Virus record (IMG/VR): IMGVR_UViG_3300025030_000051
Span: 1 to 64,000 of that record
Direction: 5' to 3' (one strand)
DNA: 64,000 nt
Origin: a virus
Notes under the pieces: model-generated
Databases searched by the model: none
What the model saw: only the letters and a program-made list of their open reading frames with translations
Told to the model about the DNA's origin: nothing
Program-made: the position numbers and the translations under genes
In this document: positions 1 through 7,987 of the stretch, piece after piece
How the letters are laid out: each line of letters begins with the position of its first letter
Numbering within the stretch: position 1 is the first letter of the stretch

Positions 1-79
1 GTTCAGCTCGGCTCTCTTCGTGGGTCAGTAGATATAATATTGAATAACCAGACTTAATATAAGATGATAAATTTACCAT
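1..79 (-). CDS. AAA family ATPase, N-terminus only (runs off window)
   Basis: The first 26 codons of a minus-strand gene leave the window at base 1. The start ATG has a good AAGG ribosome site 8 bases upstream. The peptide begins MVNLSSYIKSGYSILYLLTH and continues EESRAE. This resembles the N-terminus of phage AAA ATPases, which read like 'IKARYPIIYVVTHEEERA'. The Walker motifs would lie outside the window, so the family call rests on this segment only. Confidence 0.5.
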   Translation of the reverse strand, partial: MVNLSSYIKSGYSILYLLTHEESRAE

Positions 80-112
80 ATTGTAACCTTTATTTCAAAT
101 TATTTTTATTAG

Positions 113-147
113 TCTAATATAAATAATATATAAGTAAAAGTAAATTA
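113..147 (-). promoter_or_regulatory. candidate phage promoter
   Basis: On the minus strand AATTTACTTTTAC is followed about 13 bases later by TATATTAGACTA, some 35 bases before the ATPase start. The same arrangement occurs at 3474-3510 and, more loosely, at 5972-6005 and 18795-18850. The promoter function is inferred from this recurrence upstream of genes. Confidence 0.45.
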
Positions 148-268
148 TATAAAAAAATTAAAAAGAGAAAAAGAAAGCCAAAAACGAAAGAAATTTATTT
201 TTATTACTTATTATCGGTTCTGATCATTCTTACATCTTCTGTTATCAATGTTCTGTAATCTTCACAAA

Positions 269-568
269 TCAATATTTTAATAATACCTCTATTTCTTCAA
301 TTTCTTTTTCAATACTTTTATAAGTAGCTGGGGTTTCATTTCTATCACATTGCAGTAAAAATTTCTTTTTATAGTCACGTAAGAATATTAGTCCCTGGAT
401 TATATACCTATTTCCGCCAGTTACCATTCCGTTAGGGATAACTTTTGTCTGCACCTGATTGCTAATTTTGTCAATCAGTTCAAAAGGGCTATCTAAGTTT
501 TTTATTGGTAAATCTACTTCATAGCTATCAATAAAAATTTGCTTTAGTTGTTCTAATTCTTCTGTCAT
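269..568 (-). CDS. hypothetical protein, 99 aa
   Basis: I do not recognise this soluble, partly helical protein. The ATG at 568 is preceded at proper distance by GGAG, so it is preferred over an in-frame TTG four codons upstream. The C-terminal third is Glu/Lys-rich. Just past its stop, a different frame reads EDYRTLITEDVRMIRTDNK and looks protein-like, so a further small or frameshifted coding piece may follow at about 205-270. Confidence 0.7.
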   Translation of the reverse strand: MTEELEQLKQIFIDSYEVDLPIKNLDSPFELIDKISNQVQTKVIPNGMVTGGNRYIIQGLIFLRDYKKKFLLQCDRNETPATYKSIEKEIEEIEVLLKY

Positions 569-659
569 TATTTTCTCCAAATAAATTTTTTAAATATCTT
601 CCACAACAGGTAAAGCGTTGTGCAATAGTTTTCCAATCACTTATTAGGAAAAATTGCTC

Positions 660-965
660 TCAGATTTTAAGTTTTGATATCGACAATCGGCTTGCATTGT
701 TTATAAACCAATTCCACAATGTTTCAGTAGCTTTGTCTCCATCCATCATCCATTCGTGGTTATCTACCCAACCAAATTCATCAGAAAATATTATCTTTCT
801 AAGTTCTTCTTTCAAGTTGCCGCTTGCTGGTATAACTGACGGTTCAATTTGACCGTTAATATCTTCGTTTCTAATCAAAGAATAATCGAATTGATTATTT
901 AAAATCCATTCTATGGCTTGGTCTCCACTCATATTTGTTAAATCTGTTAAAGGTTTTGATTCCAT
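660..965 (-). CDS. hypothetical protein, 101 aa
   Basis: This is an acidic, Trp-rich small protein without a family I recognise. The ATG start has AAGG 8 bases upstream. The segment following its stop (AAATCTGAGAGCAATTTTTC on minus) recurs almost identically near 16870, suggesting shared short sequence between these accessory regions. Confidence 0.7.
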   Translation of the reverse strand: MESKPLTDLTNMSGDQAIEWILNNQFDYSLIRNEDINGQIEPSVIPASGNLKEELRKIIFSDEFGWVDNHEWMMDGDKATETLWNWFINNASRLSISKLKI

Positions 966-1055
966 TTGTTTACCTTATTAATTCTTTTTGTAATCTGGTT
1001 CAGCTATTTCATATAAAATTATTAAATTGACGGTGGCAAGTTAAGCTGTATCACG

Positions 1056-1364
1056 TTATGCAGAAAAATTGCTTTTAATGTTTTGCATAGCTTCGTTGGC
1101 TTTTTTAATATCGTTTTCTATAAACATAAATTTTTTATCTATTATGTTATTTATTTCTTCTTTTAATTTATCTTTGCCAATAACCATAAATGTAGTAACC
1201 GTTCTAAGGTAGTCATCTGTTTCCGCAATTTTCTGCATAACTTGGGCTTCAACGGGCAAGTTTATAATTTTACTTAGGATAGCTTGTTGGATAGTAAGTC
1301 CGCCGTTTGCAATCCCAACTTGCGGTTCAAGCTGACTGCTGATATGTTTGGCATAATCACTCAT
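1056..1364 (-). CDS. hypothetical helical protein, about 102 aa
   Basis: The likely start is the ATG at 1364, which overlaps the end of the upstream gene by 8 bases. An ORF extension to 1493 would overlap that gene by more than 130 bases and is not preferred. The product is predicted helical and ends KSNFSA. A decayed second copy of the distal part lies at 4441-4600. Confidence 0.6.
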   Translation of the reverse strand: MSDYAKHISSQLEPQVGIANGGLTIQQAILSKIINLPVEAQVMQKIAETDDYLRTVTTFMVIGKDKLKEEINNIIDKKFMFIENDIKKANEAMQNIKSNFSA

Positions 1365-1659
1365 AAGAGATAAACATTCTTCTGTAAGAACTTGTGGTCT
1401 TGTTTCTATATTCCATAACATACTTTTTTGCTTCTTCTTTAGTGACATTCTTCTCATCCCAATCAAGATAAATTGTCTCCACATTACATTCATCTATCAT
1501 TTGACAAATAATTTCTTTTTGTTCCAGCGTATCGTGTTTTGTCATAGCAGATTTGTATTTTTTAAGCAACTCTACCACTTTGGGTGTGTGCAAGTCCCAT
1601 GCTTTTAACGTCCCCCATTTTAGGATAATAGTATCGTGTTGTTTTGTATTTTCTTCCAT
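1357..1659 (-). CDS. hypothetical protein, 100 aa
   Basis: The ATG has an excellent GGAG at 8-base spacing. The sequence contains ILKWGTLKAWDLHTPKVVEL and QKEIICQMIDECNVETIYLD, which resemble a small protein seen in phages and prophages where a 'KWGTLKAW' start is typical. The function is unknown to me. The last 12 residues run into the start of the next gene and may be an altered C-terminus. Confidence 0.7.
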   Translation of the reverse strand: MEENTKQHDTIILKWGTLKAWDLHTPKVVELLKKYKSAMTKHDTLEQKEIICQMIDECNVETIYLDWDEKNVTKEEAKKYVMEYRNKTTSSYRRMFISYE

Positions 1660-1735
1660 TTACAAATTCTCCTTTCTAAGTATCGCTTAATTATACATAA
1701 TTTTTAACTTTAATTAATATTTCATTTATCTGACA

Positions 1736-2035
1736 CTATCCGTTAATTCTTCTTTGTCTGGTATAATAATTATTCATTATTCTTTTTTTATTTTTATAAT
1801 TTATAAAATTTTGGTTTACTCTTATATACGATTCTTCATCTGTAATGATTTCATTAATTATTTCTGACCTGATATTTATATATATTCCAAAATACAATGA
1901 TTCTAAGCCTTCAATCATTTCATTAATTTCTTTACCCTCTTCTTTCCAAGGATAGGTTTTATTGTTTCTGACCGTAGCAAACAAGATTTTTTTAAGAAAC
2001 AACTTATAATAATTCTCGTTATTAAGCGATTTCAT
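1736..2035 (-). CDS. hypothetical protein, 99 aa
   Basis: This basic, Tyr/Asn-rich small protein starts with ATG but has no clear ribosome site, which lowers confidence. It ends with TAG. No domain is recognised. Confidence 0.5.
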   Translation of the reverse strand: MKSLNNENYYKLFLKKILFATVRNNKTYPWKEEGKEINEMIEGLESLYFGIYINIRSEIINEIITDEESYIRVNQNFINYKNKKRIMNNYYTRQRRING

Positions 2036-2493
2036 AATTATAAAATAAATATTTATTAATAAACAAACAATTTAGTTTTTGGTATAATAATATCATGACA
2101 ATACAACATTTTATACATAACTTTTTAATAACTCTAAGATTTAAATAATAATATTCTAATTTTTTAACTTTATTTAACTGTTTTAATATATATAATTTTT
2201 GCATAAAATGAAAATTTTGCAGAAATATATATAGGAACCGAGTCCCTCTTCATCAAAATTTTCTTTTTTATATTAACAAAGTATTAATTTCTGTTCACTT
2301 TCATTTAACAAGTTTTAGTTATTAAATTAATCCAGAGTCCCTTTTCATAAAAAAACATTTTTTCAAATTACATTTTTTAGTTATTAGAGTTTAAAAAATA
2401 TAAAAACATAAAAAATTGTATATCTTAACCCATATTACATTGACAGTGAAATAAAAATCCCTCAGTTCTTTTAAGATGTCATTTTGTGCCACG
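2036..2493. other. gene-poor spacer with a short direct repeat
   Basis: I see no convincing gene here. A weak ORF at 2022-2204 is low-complexity. Two copies of GAGTCCCTYTTCAT followed by A-rich sequence lie about 95 bases apart, near 2243 and 2335. Their role is unknown. Confidence 0.4.
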
Positions 2494-2700
2494 TTATATA
2501 TCAAATGATTCATCTAATAGATGACTCGGCTCTTCATCATTAAGACCGAGTTCGGTTAGCAGAATAGAAAAAGGCTTAAATATTAAATCATTATATTCTC
2601 TTACAAGAACAACAACATTTTCAAACTGACAGTTCACGGGAAAACTACGAATATATTTATCGTAATTTTCAAGATTCTCTTTTAGTTCTTCAAGTTTCAT
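2494..2700 (-). CDS. hypothetical protein, 68 aa
   Basis: A small acidic protein with an ATG start and GGGA at about 8-base spacing. No family is recognised. It stands alone between two gene-poor spacers. Confidence 0.65.
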   Translation of the reverse strand: MKLEELKENLENYDKYIRSFPVNCQFENVVVLVREYNDLIFKPFSILLTELGLNDEEPSHLLDESFDI

Positions 2701-3243
2701 ATTTTTTCCCAGTATAATTAAAATTTAAGTATAAAATTAATAATATTTTCCAGCATAAAGACACTTAACTTGAGATATTTCTATTCATTAGATGACTTCA
2801 GATGCATTTTATAATACAGATGTAGGAATTTAATATATTTCAAAACTAATGTCACCAGTATCATCCAAATAAGCAACTGATGTTCAGTACAAGGCATTCC
2901 TTGATTAAGAATTCTGTATCGTCCATCTATCCTGTAAAATTATTTCTGTTATACTTTGTATTTAAGTAAGTTAACAGTTTAATAAATTTTCCTTCATTAT
3001 TTAAAAAGAGGCCCAAAAACTTATTAACAGAAATAGCCGTTTCTATTAATCTAATCGAGCCCCTTTGAGGTTACTCTTCCAAGGAATTTTTTTAATGGAC
3101 ACAGTGATTTCATAGTTATTTTCCAATCTTTTGTTTTTGACTTAACAAACACGTACTTTTTACTTCTTCAAGTAATTTATCAGTAATTATTTAAGTAAAA
3201 GATGGAATAAGAGTACTGTAAAAAGTAGAATAATAATGAATCT
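2701..3243. other. gene-poor spacer containing an inverted gene remnant
   Basis: No intact gene is seen. The plus strand at about 3190-3222 (TTTAAGTAAAAGATGGAAT then AGAGTACTGT) matches, in opposite orientation, part of the broken gene at 19124-19337, where it encodes LSKRWN. This is a fragment of a dispersed gene family. Confidence 0.45.
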
Positions 3244-3447
3244 TCAAGGTTCTGTTATTTTAACTATTTCTGGAGAAGAATTGTGATACCAACAATCAAT
3301 CTTCTCAGTTAAAATATAATCAGCTATTAAACTATCATTATCTTCGTATTTAAACTTATTATCTTCTTCCCATTTTTTAGCTGATTCTATAAGTTCTGAA
3401 TAACTTTTTGTTAATATTAAATTTAATTTCAATATTAATTTTGTCAT
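3244..3447 (-). CDS. hypothetical protein, 67 aa
   Basis: The ATG is preceded by AAGGGTGA, a strong ribosome site, and by a promoter-like sequence 27-63 bases upstream. The product is acidic with a WYHNSSPE segment. No family is recognised. Confidence 0.7.
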   Translation of the reverse strand: MTKLILKLNLILTKSYSELIESAKKWEEDNKFKYEDNDSLIADYILTEKIDCWYHNSSPEIVKITEP

Positions 3448-3473
3448 TTCTTCACCCTTTCTATTTTTATGAT

Positions 3474-3510
3474 AGTCTAAATATATATAATTTAAGTGTT
3501 AAAGTAAATT
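3474..3510 (-). promoter_or_regulatory. candidate phage promoter
   Basis: The minus strand reads AATTTACTTTAAC followed by TATATATTTAGACTATC. It aligns base for base with much of the element at 113-147, including the shared ATT(T)AGACTA end. It lies 27 bases upstream of the gene starting at 3447. Confidence 0.5.
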
Positions 3511-3784
3511 GTTATACATCTTCAAAATAATCACGAAAATTTGATAATGATTTAAGTTGCATTAATATTTGATCACTGAATGTCTCATATAATAATAAAT
3601 ACATTTTGTAAAAAAGTAAATAGTTTTTAAAAATATTGTTTTTGTGTATAACAATATCATTGTTTTCACAATCTTGCTCTAGAACATATCTAGTTATTCA
3701 CCAGATGACACTAGTAACATTATTAATGAAAATATGTATAAAATTATATTCCTTTAACACTTGAAGTTCTGGGATGTTTTAACT

Positions 3785-3856
3785 TTAAAAAAAGAGCATC
3801 TAAGAATAAAGTTCTTTTTTTTAGGGGTATCAAAAAAAATATTCAAAAATGCTCTT
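3785..3856 (-). terminator. probable transcription terminator
   Basis: On the minus strand AAGAGCAT (3849-3856) pairs with ATGCTCTT (3792-3799), which runs into a T-tract. A small internal hairpin sits in the loop. It follows the gene ending at 3894. The stem core is shared with the element at 11026-11068. Confidence 0.5.
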
Positions 3857-3893
3857 ACGACAGTTCTGCTGTAACATTAAACTTCTTATCCCT

Positions 3894-4274
3894 TTAGTCA
3901 ATGACCTTCTGCCAGACCTTAGAAAATGGTTTCTTTCTCCTTTGGATGCCTATATAGTATAGGCCCTTAGTAAAAGTTGTCGGTTTGTGATCAATGTAAG
4001 GAAACACTGTATTCTTATCCCAGTATTCAGGAGTCAATTCTTGTAAACCAGTGTGGTTTAAAGTTGCTCCATCTGTACCAACTTCTACAACAAATGAATT
4101 TGTTTCAGGAACCTCATACATTTCATAATCACCGCACAATGCATGTACGTTTCCTGTTTTTTCACTCTTGGCAATAAAACCCTTCTTTATCTTCTTTGCT
4201 CCCTTTGGAAGCTCATCAATTGAAAAGATTTGAACGTCTCCTTGATGTCCTTGCCATTTACCGGTAAATTTCAT
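3894..4274 (-). CDS. conserved hypothetical protein, 126 aa
   Basis: A GGAG at 7-base spacing supports the start. The order of segments (GDVQIFSIDELP, GNVHALCGDYEMYE, DHKPTTFTKGLYYIGIQ, KPFSKVWQKVID) matches a small family seen in phages and bacteria, often near DUF6745 genes. One such gene follows here at 4988-5923. The function is unknown. The pairing with DUF6745 is recalled context, not a computed result. Confidence 0.75.
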   Translation of the reverse strand: MKFTGKWQGHQGDVQIFSIDELPKGAKKIKKGFIAKSEKTGNVHALCGDYEMYEVPETNSFVVEVGTDGATLNHTGLQELTPEYWDKNTVFPYIDHKPTTFTKGLYYIGIQRRKKPFSKVWQKVID

Positions 4275-4440
4275 TACTTACTCCTTTTTTTAATAACTCA
4301 TGAAATTTTGTTAATTAACTAAAAAGATCTTATTAATAAATATATATATAATTTCTAATAATAAAAAATATTTTTATAAATTTGTTTCTATTTTTAAAAT
4401 TTTCTTTTACGAAGAAATTTGGATTCCTTTTCGGAATAAA

Positions 4441-4600
4441 CAGTAGTTATGCAGAAAAATTGCTTTTAATGTTTTGCATAGCTTCGATTATGTTATTTAT
4501 TTCTTCTTTTAATTTGTCTATGTAGTAACAGTTCTAAGATAGTCATCTATTTCCACAATTTTCTGCATAACTTGGGCTTCAACGGGCAAGTTTATAATTT
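4441..4600 (-). pseudogene. decayed partial copy of the gene at 1056-1364
   Basis: The stretch repeats sequence of the earlier gene with internal deletions: ATGCAGAAAAATTGCTTTTA near 4450 and AACTTGGGCTTCAACGGGCA near 4570 are both found near 1060 and 1240-1260. No open frame spans it. Confidence 0.6.
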
Positions 4601-4603
4601 CTA

Positions 4604-4963
4604 CTATTGCTTTGGTAAAATTAGATTTACTTGATTCCATACTTGATTTCTTACTTGATTTCTTACTTGATTACTTACTTGATTCACTACTTGATTACTT
4701 ACTTGATTCCTTACTTGATTCCATACTTGATTTCTTACTTGATTACTTACTTGATTCACTACTTGATTACTTACTTGATTACTTACTTGATTCACTACTT
4801 GATTACTTACTTGATTCCATACTTGATTTCTTACTTGATTTCTTACTTGATTACTTACTTGATTACTTACTTGATTCCATACTTGATTTCTTACTTGATT
4901 CACTACTTGATTCACTACTTGATTCACTGCTTGATTCCTTGCTTGATTCCATACTTGATTCAT
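4604..4963 (-). CDS. tandem-repeat ORF of NQVx tetrapeptides
   Basis: The ORF is almost wholly NQV plus one variable residue (W, R, S, V or A), repeated about 28 times and ending LILPKQ. The ATG at 4963 is used rather than a TTG four codons upstream, and no good ribosome site is visible. Comparable 'xQVW/xQLR' repeats occur inside DUF6745 proteins as I know them. Here the repeat lies as a separate ORF just after the DUF6745 gene. It may be expressed, or it may be a displaced piece of that gene. Confidence 0.5.
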   Translation of the reverse strand: MNQVWNQARNQAVNQVVNQVVNQVRNQVWNQVSNQVSNQVRNQVRNQVWNQVSNQVVNQVSNQVSNQVVNQVSNQVRNQVWNQVRNQVSNQVVNQVSNQVRNQVRNQVWNQVNLILPKQ

Positions 4964-4965
4964 TA
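4618..4965 (-). repeat. 12-bp tandem repeat tract
   Basis: The plus strand shows about 28 copies of a 12-base unit, (A)CTTGATTNNNTA, with variation mainly at three positions. On minus, the variable triplet encodes the fourth residue of each NQVx unit. All three plus-strand frames stay open, giving spurious hydrophobic ORFs. Confidence 0.9.
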
Positions 4966-4987
4966 CTTGGCTCAAATTTTCTTTACT

Positions 4988-5923
4988 TTAATTTCTTGAA
5001 TGCCACACGTATTTTAATGATTCAGGAACTCCTTCTGGTCTATGATATTTCAGTGCATCCAATACATTAGTAAACGAACTATCACTTGGAATAAGATATC
5101 TAGTCCCAGAAGTTGGACATGTCAGTTTAACCCATGCAAGCGGAACGTTTGATTTTCCAGTAAGATCTGTTTCACCAGGAAAGCTATTTTCTGATTTATA
5201 TAATATACATTCTTCAGTTGAACCATTCTTATGAACAATAGTTTGTTTATCGACTTCCTTGGCGTCCAAGAATTTCATCATAGAACCCTCACCACTGCCT
5301 TCTACGACTTCGTAAATTCCAGCTCGAACATCTTCATTTGTCTCATTTAAAAAATCTTCCTTTGTAAGAGTTTTATTATTAAATTTCTTGAATATCCATT
5401 CTGGCATCGGTCTGCCGTGAATGTAGTATTGTCCATAACCATCTTTCCACTTGATTGCAGGTCCGGTAACACAATGCATTACAGTACCATCACGGTGAAT
5501 CTCAACTGGTCTTTCAATTAAAATGATATCTGTATCGAATTCAATGTCTAAGAAAATGTTAGTGTCTACAGTTTCCCTTAGTTTAAAGTACTTCGGAAAC
5601 TCTTTTTCGGTCAATATACCAAATTCTACAAAAGTATCATAAAACGCATAAAATGATGCCCATCCTACGGTGAGGAATGTTCCGAAATCATAGAATACGT
5701 TTTTCGTCTTAGAAAGCTTGTTGGCCAGTATCTGACCAGATCTTGGACTAATAGTATAGTGAATCTTCGGCATCGGCTTTTTGATTAAGTTGTAGACAAA
5801 TCTTACAACTTTTCTTGCAGCAACTTTGTTTATGGGTTTATATGTGAGATACTTGATGATGTATTCATCCTTTATCACGTCAAGTCGAGCTTTTTGCTCT
5901 TCAGTTAGAGATTGTAGTTTCAT
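4988..5923 (-). CDS. DUF6745 family protein, 311 aa
   Basis: The N-terminus (LTEEQKARLDVIKDEYIIK, then AARKVVRFVYNLIKKPMPKI) and the central GTVMHCVTGPAIKWKDGYGQ with YYIHGRPMPEWI match the DUF6745 pattern, in which a 'HCETGPA...DG...HG' core is followed by an 'ET..EVR' segment, here NETNEDVRAGIYEV. The ATG at 5923 has GGAAT upstream and is preferred over a TTG at 5950. Family members often carry QV/QL repeats between the N-terminal helices and the core. That tract is missing here and is found downstream at 4604-4963. The biochemical role is unknown. Confidence 0.8.
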   Translation of the reverse strand: MKLQSLTEEQKARLDVIKDEYIIKYLTYKPINKVAARKVVRFVYNLIKKPMPKIHYTISPRSGQILANKLSKTKNVFYDFGTFLTVGWASFYAFYDTFVEFGILTEKEFPKYFKLRETVDTNIFLDIEFDTDIILIERPVEIHRDGTVMHCVTGPAIKWKDGYGQYYIHGRPMPEWIFKKFNNKTLTKEDFLNETNEDVRAGIYEVVEGSGEGSMMKFLDAKEVDKQTIVHKNGSTEECILYKSENSFPGETDLTGKSNVPLAWVKLTCPTSGTRYLIPSDSSFTNVLDALKYHRPEGVPESLKYVWHSRN

Positions 5924-5971
5924 GTTTTTATTCCTTTTTTTATCATCCAAAAATAAAATAAAAAAATAGAT

Positions 5972-6005
5972 AAAAAAATATATACAATATATTTGTAAAA
6001 GTAAA
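5972..6005 (-). promoter_or_regulatory. candidate phage promoter
   Basis: The minus strand has TATTTACTTTTAC, then TATATTGTATATATTT about 5 bases later, roughly 50 bases upstream of the DUF6745 start. The first half is identical to the element at 113-147. The promoter role is inferred. Confidence 0.4.
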
Positions 6006-6558
6006 TAAAATAAAATAAAATATTTGAATCAGTATAACTTTTTAAACTAAAAAATCACTTATATATAGATAAAAATTCTTGTTTAACCTTTTTAATTACT
6101 ACCTAAATTTTTTGTTAAAAATTTCTTGAATAAAAAACAACTTTAGGTACATATAAATAATTATATGTATACAACGGGTACATATCATTAGCAGAACAAA
6201 ATTATTTAATTTTTAACTAAAAAGATATTTTATTTCTATTATAAATCAAATATGATTCATTATAGAAATGAAATGTAGTTTTTAAAGTTTGGGTGACGAA
6301 AAACTTTGTTTCAAATATTTAAATTTTTCTTTTAGTTTTAAATAATATTTTTGTTTCACATAATTTTGTTGAAAAATTATATGGGGGCGCTAATTATCGT
6401 TTTTTAGTCTAATTTATTAAACTTTAATTACTACTTTTAATATATGCCGTCCATTTTTATTAAATTTAGAAAAATATTTAAATGAAATAATAAAAGTCTA
6501 CCACCGTACTACAACTACGACAACAACATTTTTCCTTCTTTGAAGTGGAAAGCAAGAG
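6006..6558. other. gene-poor AT-rich spacer
   Basis: No ORF with a plausible start and ribosome site is seen in about 550 bases. The region likely carries upstream regulatory sequence of the DUF6745 gene, but I cannot point to specific sites beyond the promoter-like element at its left edge. Confidence 0.4.
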
Positions 6559-6747
6559 TTAAAAAACTGATGAATTGGAATCAGGTACTTTTAATAATAC
6601 TCCTTCAGATAATTTATCAGCAATATCATCTAAGTTTTCAGATGATGCTATTACTTTTTTACTATCCTCTAATAGAATAACCCACTTATTATCAAAACCT
6701 TCTAACAATTTAGAAAAGTCAGAGTTCACACTTTTTTCTTCTTTCAT
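6559..6747 (-). CDS. DUF5678-like small protein, 62 aa
   Basis: The core FDNKWVILLEDSKKVIASSE followed by a helix and LLKVPDS matches the short DUF5678 pattern ('GKWVALSED..KVIASGKTL...VLLTKVP'). The function of that family is unknown. The ATG is preceded by GGGAG. Confidence 0.65.
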   Translation of the reverse strand: MKEEKSVNSDFSKLLEGFDNKWVILLEDSKKVIASSENLDDIADKLSEGVLLKVPDSNSSVF

Positions 6748-6794
6748 TTTAAGTTAGCTCCCTGTCTCGTTATTATTAAAATACAACTTTATGA

Positions 6795-6888
6795 CTATTA
6801 ATAAAAGAAAACTAAATAAACAAATATTGATATTTTTTCTCAAGTTATGATATATCTTTAACTTTATTTAGTTCTCTTTTATTAATAG
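6795..6888. repeat. 26-bp inverted repeat with 42-bp centre
   Basis: Bases 6795-6820 and 6863-6888 are reverse complements over 26 bases with a single mismatch. It lies between the small gene at 6933-7070 and the DUF5678-like gene. It has no T-tract terminator form, so it may be a miniature element, a protein-binding palindrome or an RNA hairpin. Confidence 0.75.
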
Positions 6889-6932
6889 TACAGTATAAAG
6901 ACCGATATATAAATTCTGCTATGATATTTACT

Positions 6933-7070
6933 TCAATATGACCCTTTAATTATTTCAACTGTATTATCATAGTTATGTTCTGGTTGTTGTATTCCCCCTG
7001 ACAATATAGTCATAACTTTATTTAATTTCTTTCTTAAAAGTTTACCATTTTCTGGATTCATTATTAACAT
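6933..7070 (-). CDS. hypothetical protein, 45 aa
   Basis: The ORF starts with ATG just after AAGG and encodes MLIMNPENGKLLRKKLNKVM and a Gly/Gln-rich middle. It lies directly after the HNH-like gene. Codon use resembles its neighbours. No family is recognised. Confidence 0.5.
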   Translation of the reverse strand: MLIMNPENGKLLRKKLNKVMTILSGGIQQPEHNYDNTVEIIKGSY

Positions 7071-7090
7071 TTTTACCTTATTTTATTATT

Positions 7091-7987
7091 TTATATAACT
7101 TTTTGATTTATATGAAACGAACAATAGTCTTCAGGACCTTTAATAAAGCTACCACATAAGAATCCGTGTCTGTTGATCCCTTTGCATCTCTTTCCCTTTA
7201 TCTTCTTAATGGTCCACTTAAGCTCTAGACCGCTACTTTCAACGTCACCACCAGCATTTAAAAAGTAACAATTGTAACACAGTAACCTTAGATTGTTCAA
7301 TTGTCTATTTTTGTTATTGCCATCTATGAAGTCTAACAATAGCGGAACCTTATAATCCAGCACTCTTCTTTCTTCAAAACCACAGCGTTCACATCTTTCA
7401 TCAATGTAACCATTTTTAATCAACCTACATTTTAATTTCTTATTAGGATAGTCTAAAGGACCTTCATTATTGAGAATTTTACTTAGAAAGATGTTTTCAT
7501 ATTTTTTATTTTTAGTTGGAACACCTTTCCTACCCCTATTCTTATGTTTTTCAAAGAATGTTACGCCTCTTTCATCTTTGTATAATAAAGCATATTTCTT
7601 AAATGTCTGATAGCCTATATTTAGATACCTCGCGGCTTCTGCGTTTGATTTGGAGTTGTTTAATGCTTCCTTGAGCCTTTGGAGAGTAACTACTTTATAG
7701 CCAGATTTTAAACCAACACTTTTAATCATCTTTTTTTGATGATAGGCATCAATTGGTTCCTTTATTAACTGAAGGACCAAATCAATGTAGTCAACCCTAT
7801 CTTTTAAAAATTCGAATTCTTTTTCAAATAGTGTAGGGTTGAATTCATTGATTTTGATGCCATCACAATAGATATTGACTCTTGTATCAGATATGACACC
7901 GATTGAAATGTTGTACTGTGGAAATATATCCCTTAATTTTTCGAGAATTTTATTTATGTTCTCAGATAAAATTAGATTCTTTCTCAA
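7091..7987 (-). CDS. HNH-like protein with HTH and extra zinc motif, 298 aa
   Basis: Residues about 100-140 form a helix-turn-helix (SNAEAARYLNIGYQTFKKY). Residues about 195-245 form a treble-clef HNH-like unit: CERCGF, then VPLLLDFIDGNNKNRQLNNL and LLCYNCYF. The usual catalytic His of the DH and CxxCH positions is replaced by Phe and Tyr, so nuclease activity is doubtful. A third Cys/His cluster (KRCKGINRHGFLCG and CSFH) closes the protein. The TTG start overlaps the upstream stop (TTGA), and no ATG is available near the N-terminus. It could be a DNA-binding regulator derived from a homing nuclease. Confidence 0.7.
   Translation of the reverse strand: MRKNLILSENINKILEKLRDIFPQYNISIGVISDTRVNIYCDGIKINEFNPTLFEKEFEFLKDRVDYIDLVLQLIKEPIDAYHQKKMIKSVGLKSGYKVVTLQRLKEALNNSKSNAEAARYLNIGYQTFKKYALLYKDERGVTFFEKHKNRGRKGVPTKNKKYENIFLSKILNNEGPLDYPNKKLKCRLIKNGYIDERCERCGFEERRVLDYKVPLLLDFIDGNNKNRQLNNLRLLCYNCYFLNAGGDVESSGLELKWTIKKIKGKRCKGINRHGFLCGSFIKGPEDYCSFHINQKVI

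Noticed and set aside
2022-2204. Minus-strand 60-aa ORF.
   Set aside because: Low-complexity AT-derived sequence overlapping the next gene, without a ribosome site.
4618-4965. CRISPR-like array.
   Set aside because: The unit is 12 bases, contiguous and coding, with no spacers or cas genes. No other array is visible.
4612-5070. Long plus-strand ORFs over the 12-bp repeat (LLDYLLDS and YLISYLIT repeats).
   Set aside because: They arise because the repeat unit is a multiple of three and stop-free in several frames. The minus-strand NQVx frame is the one with known parallels.
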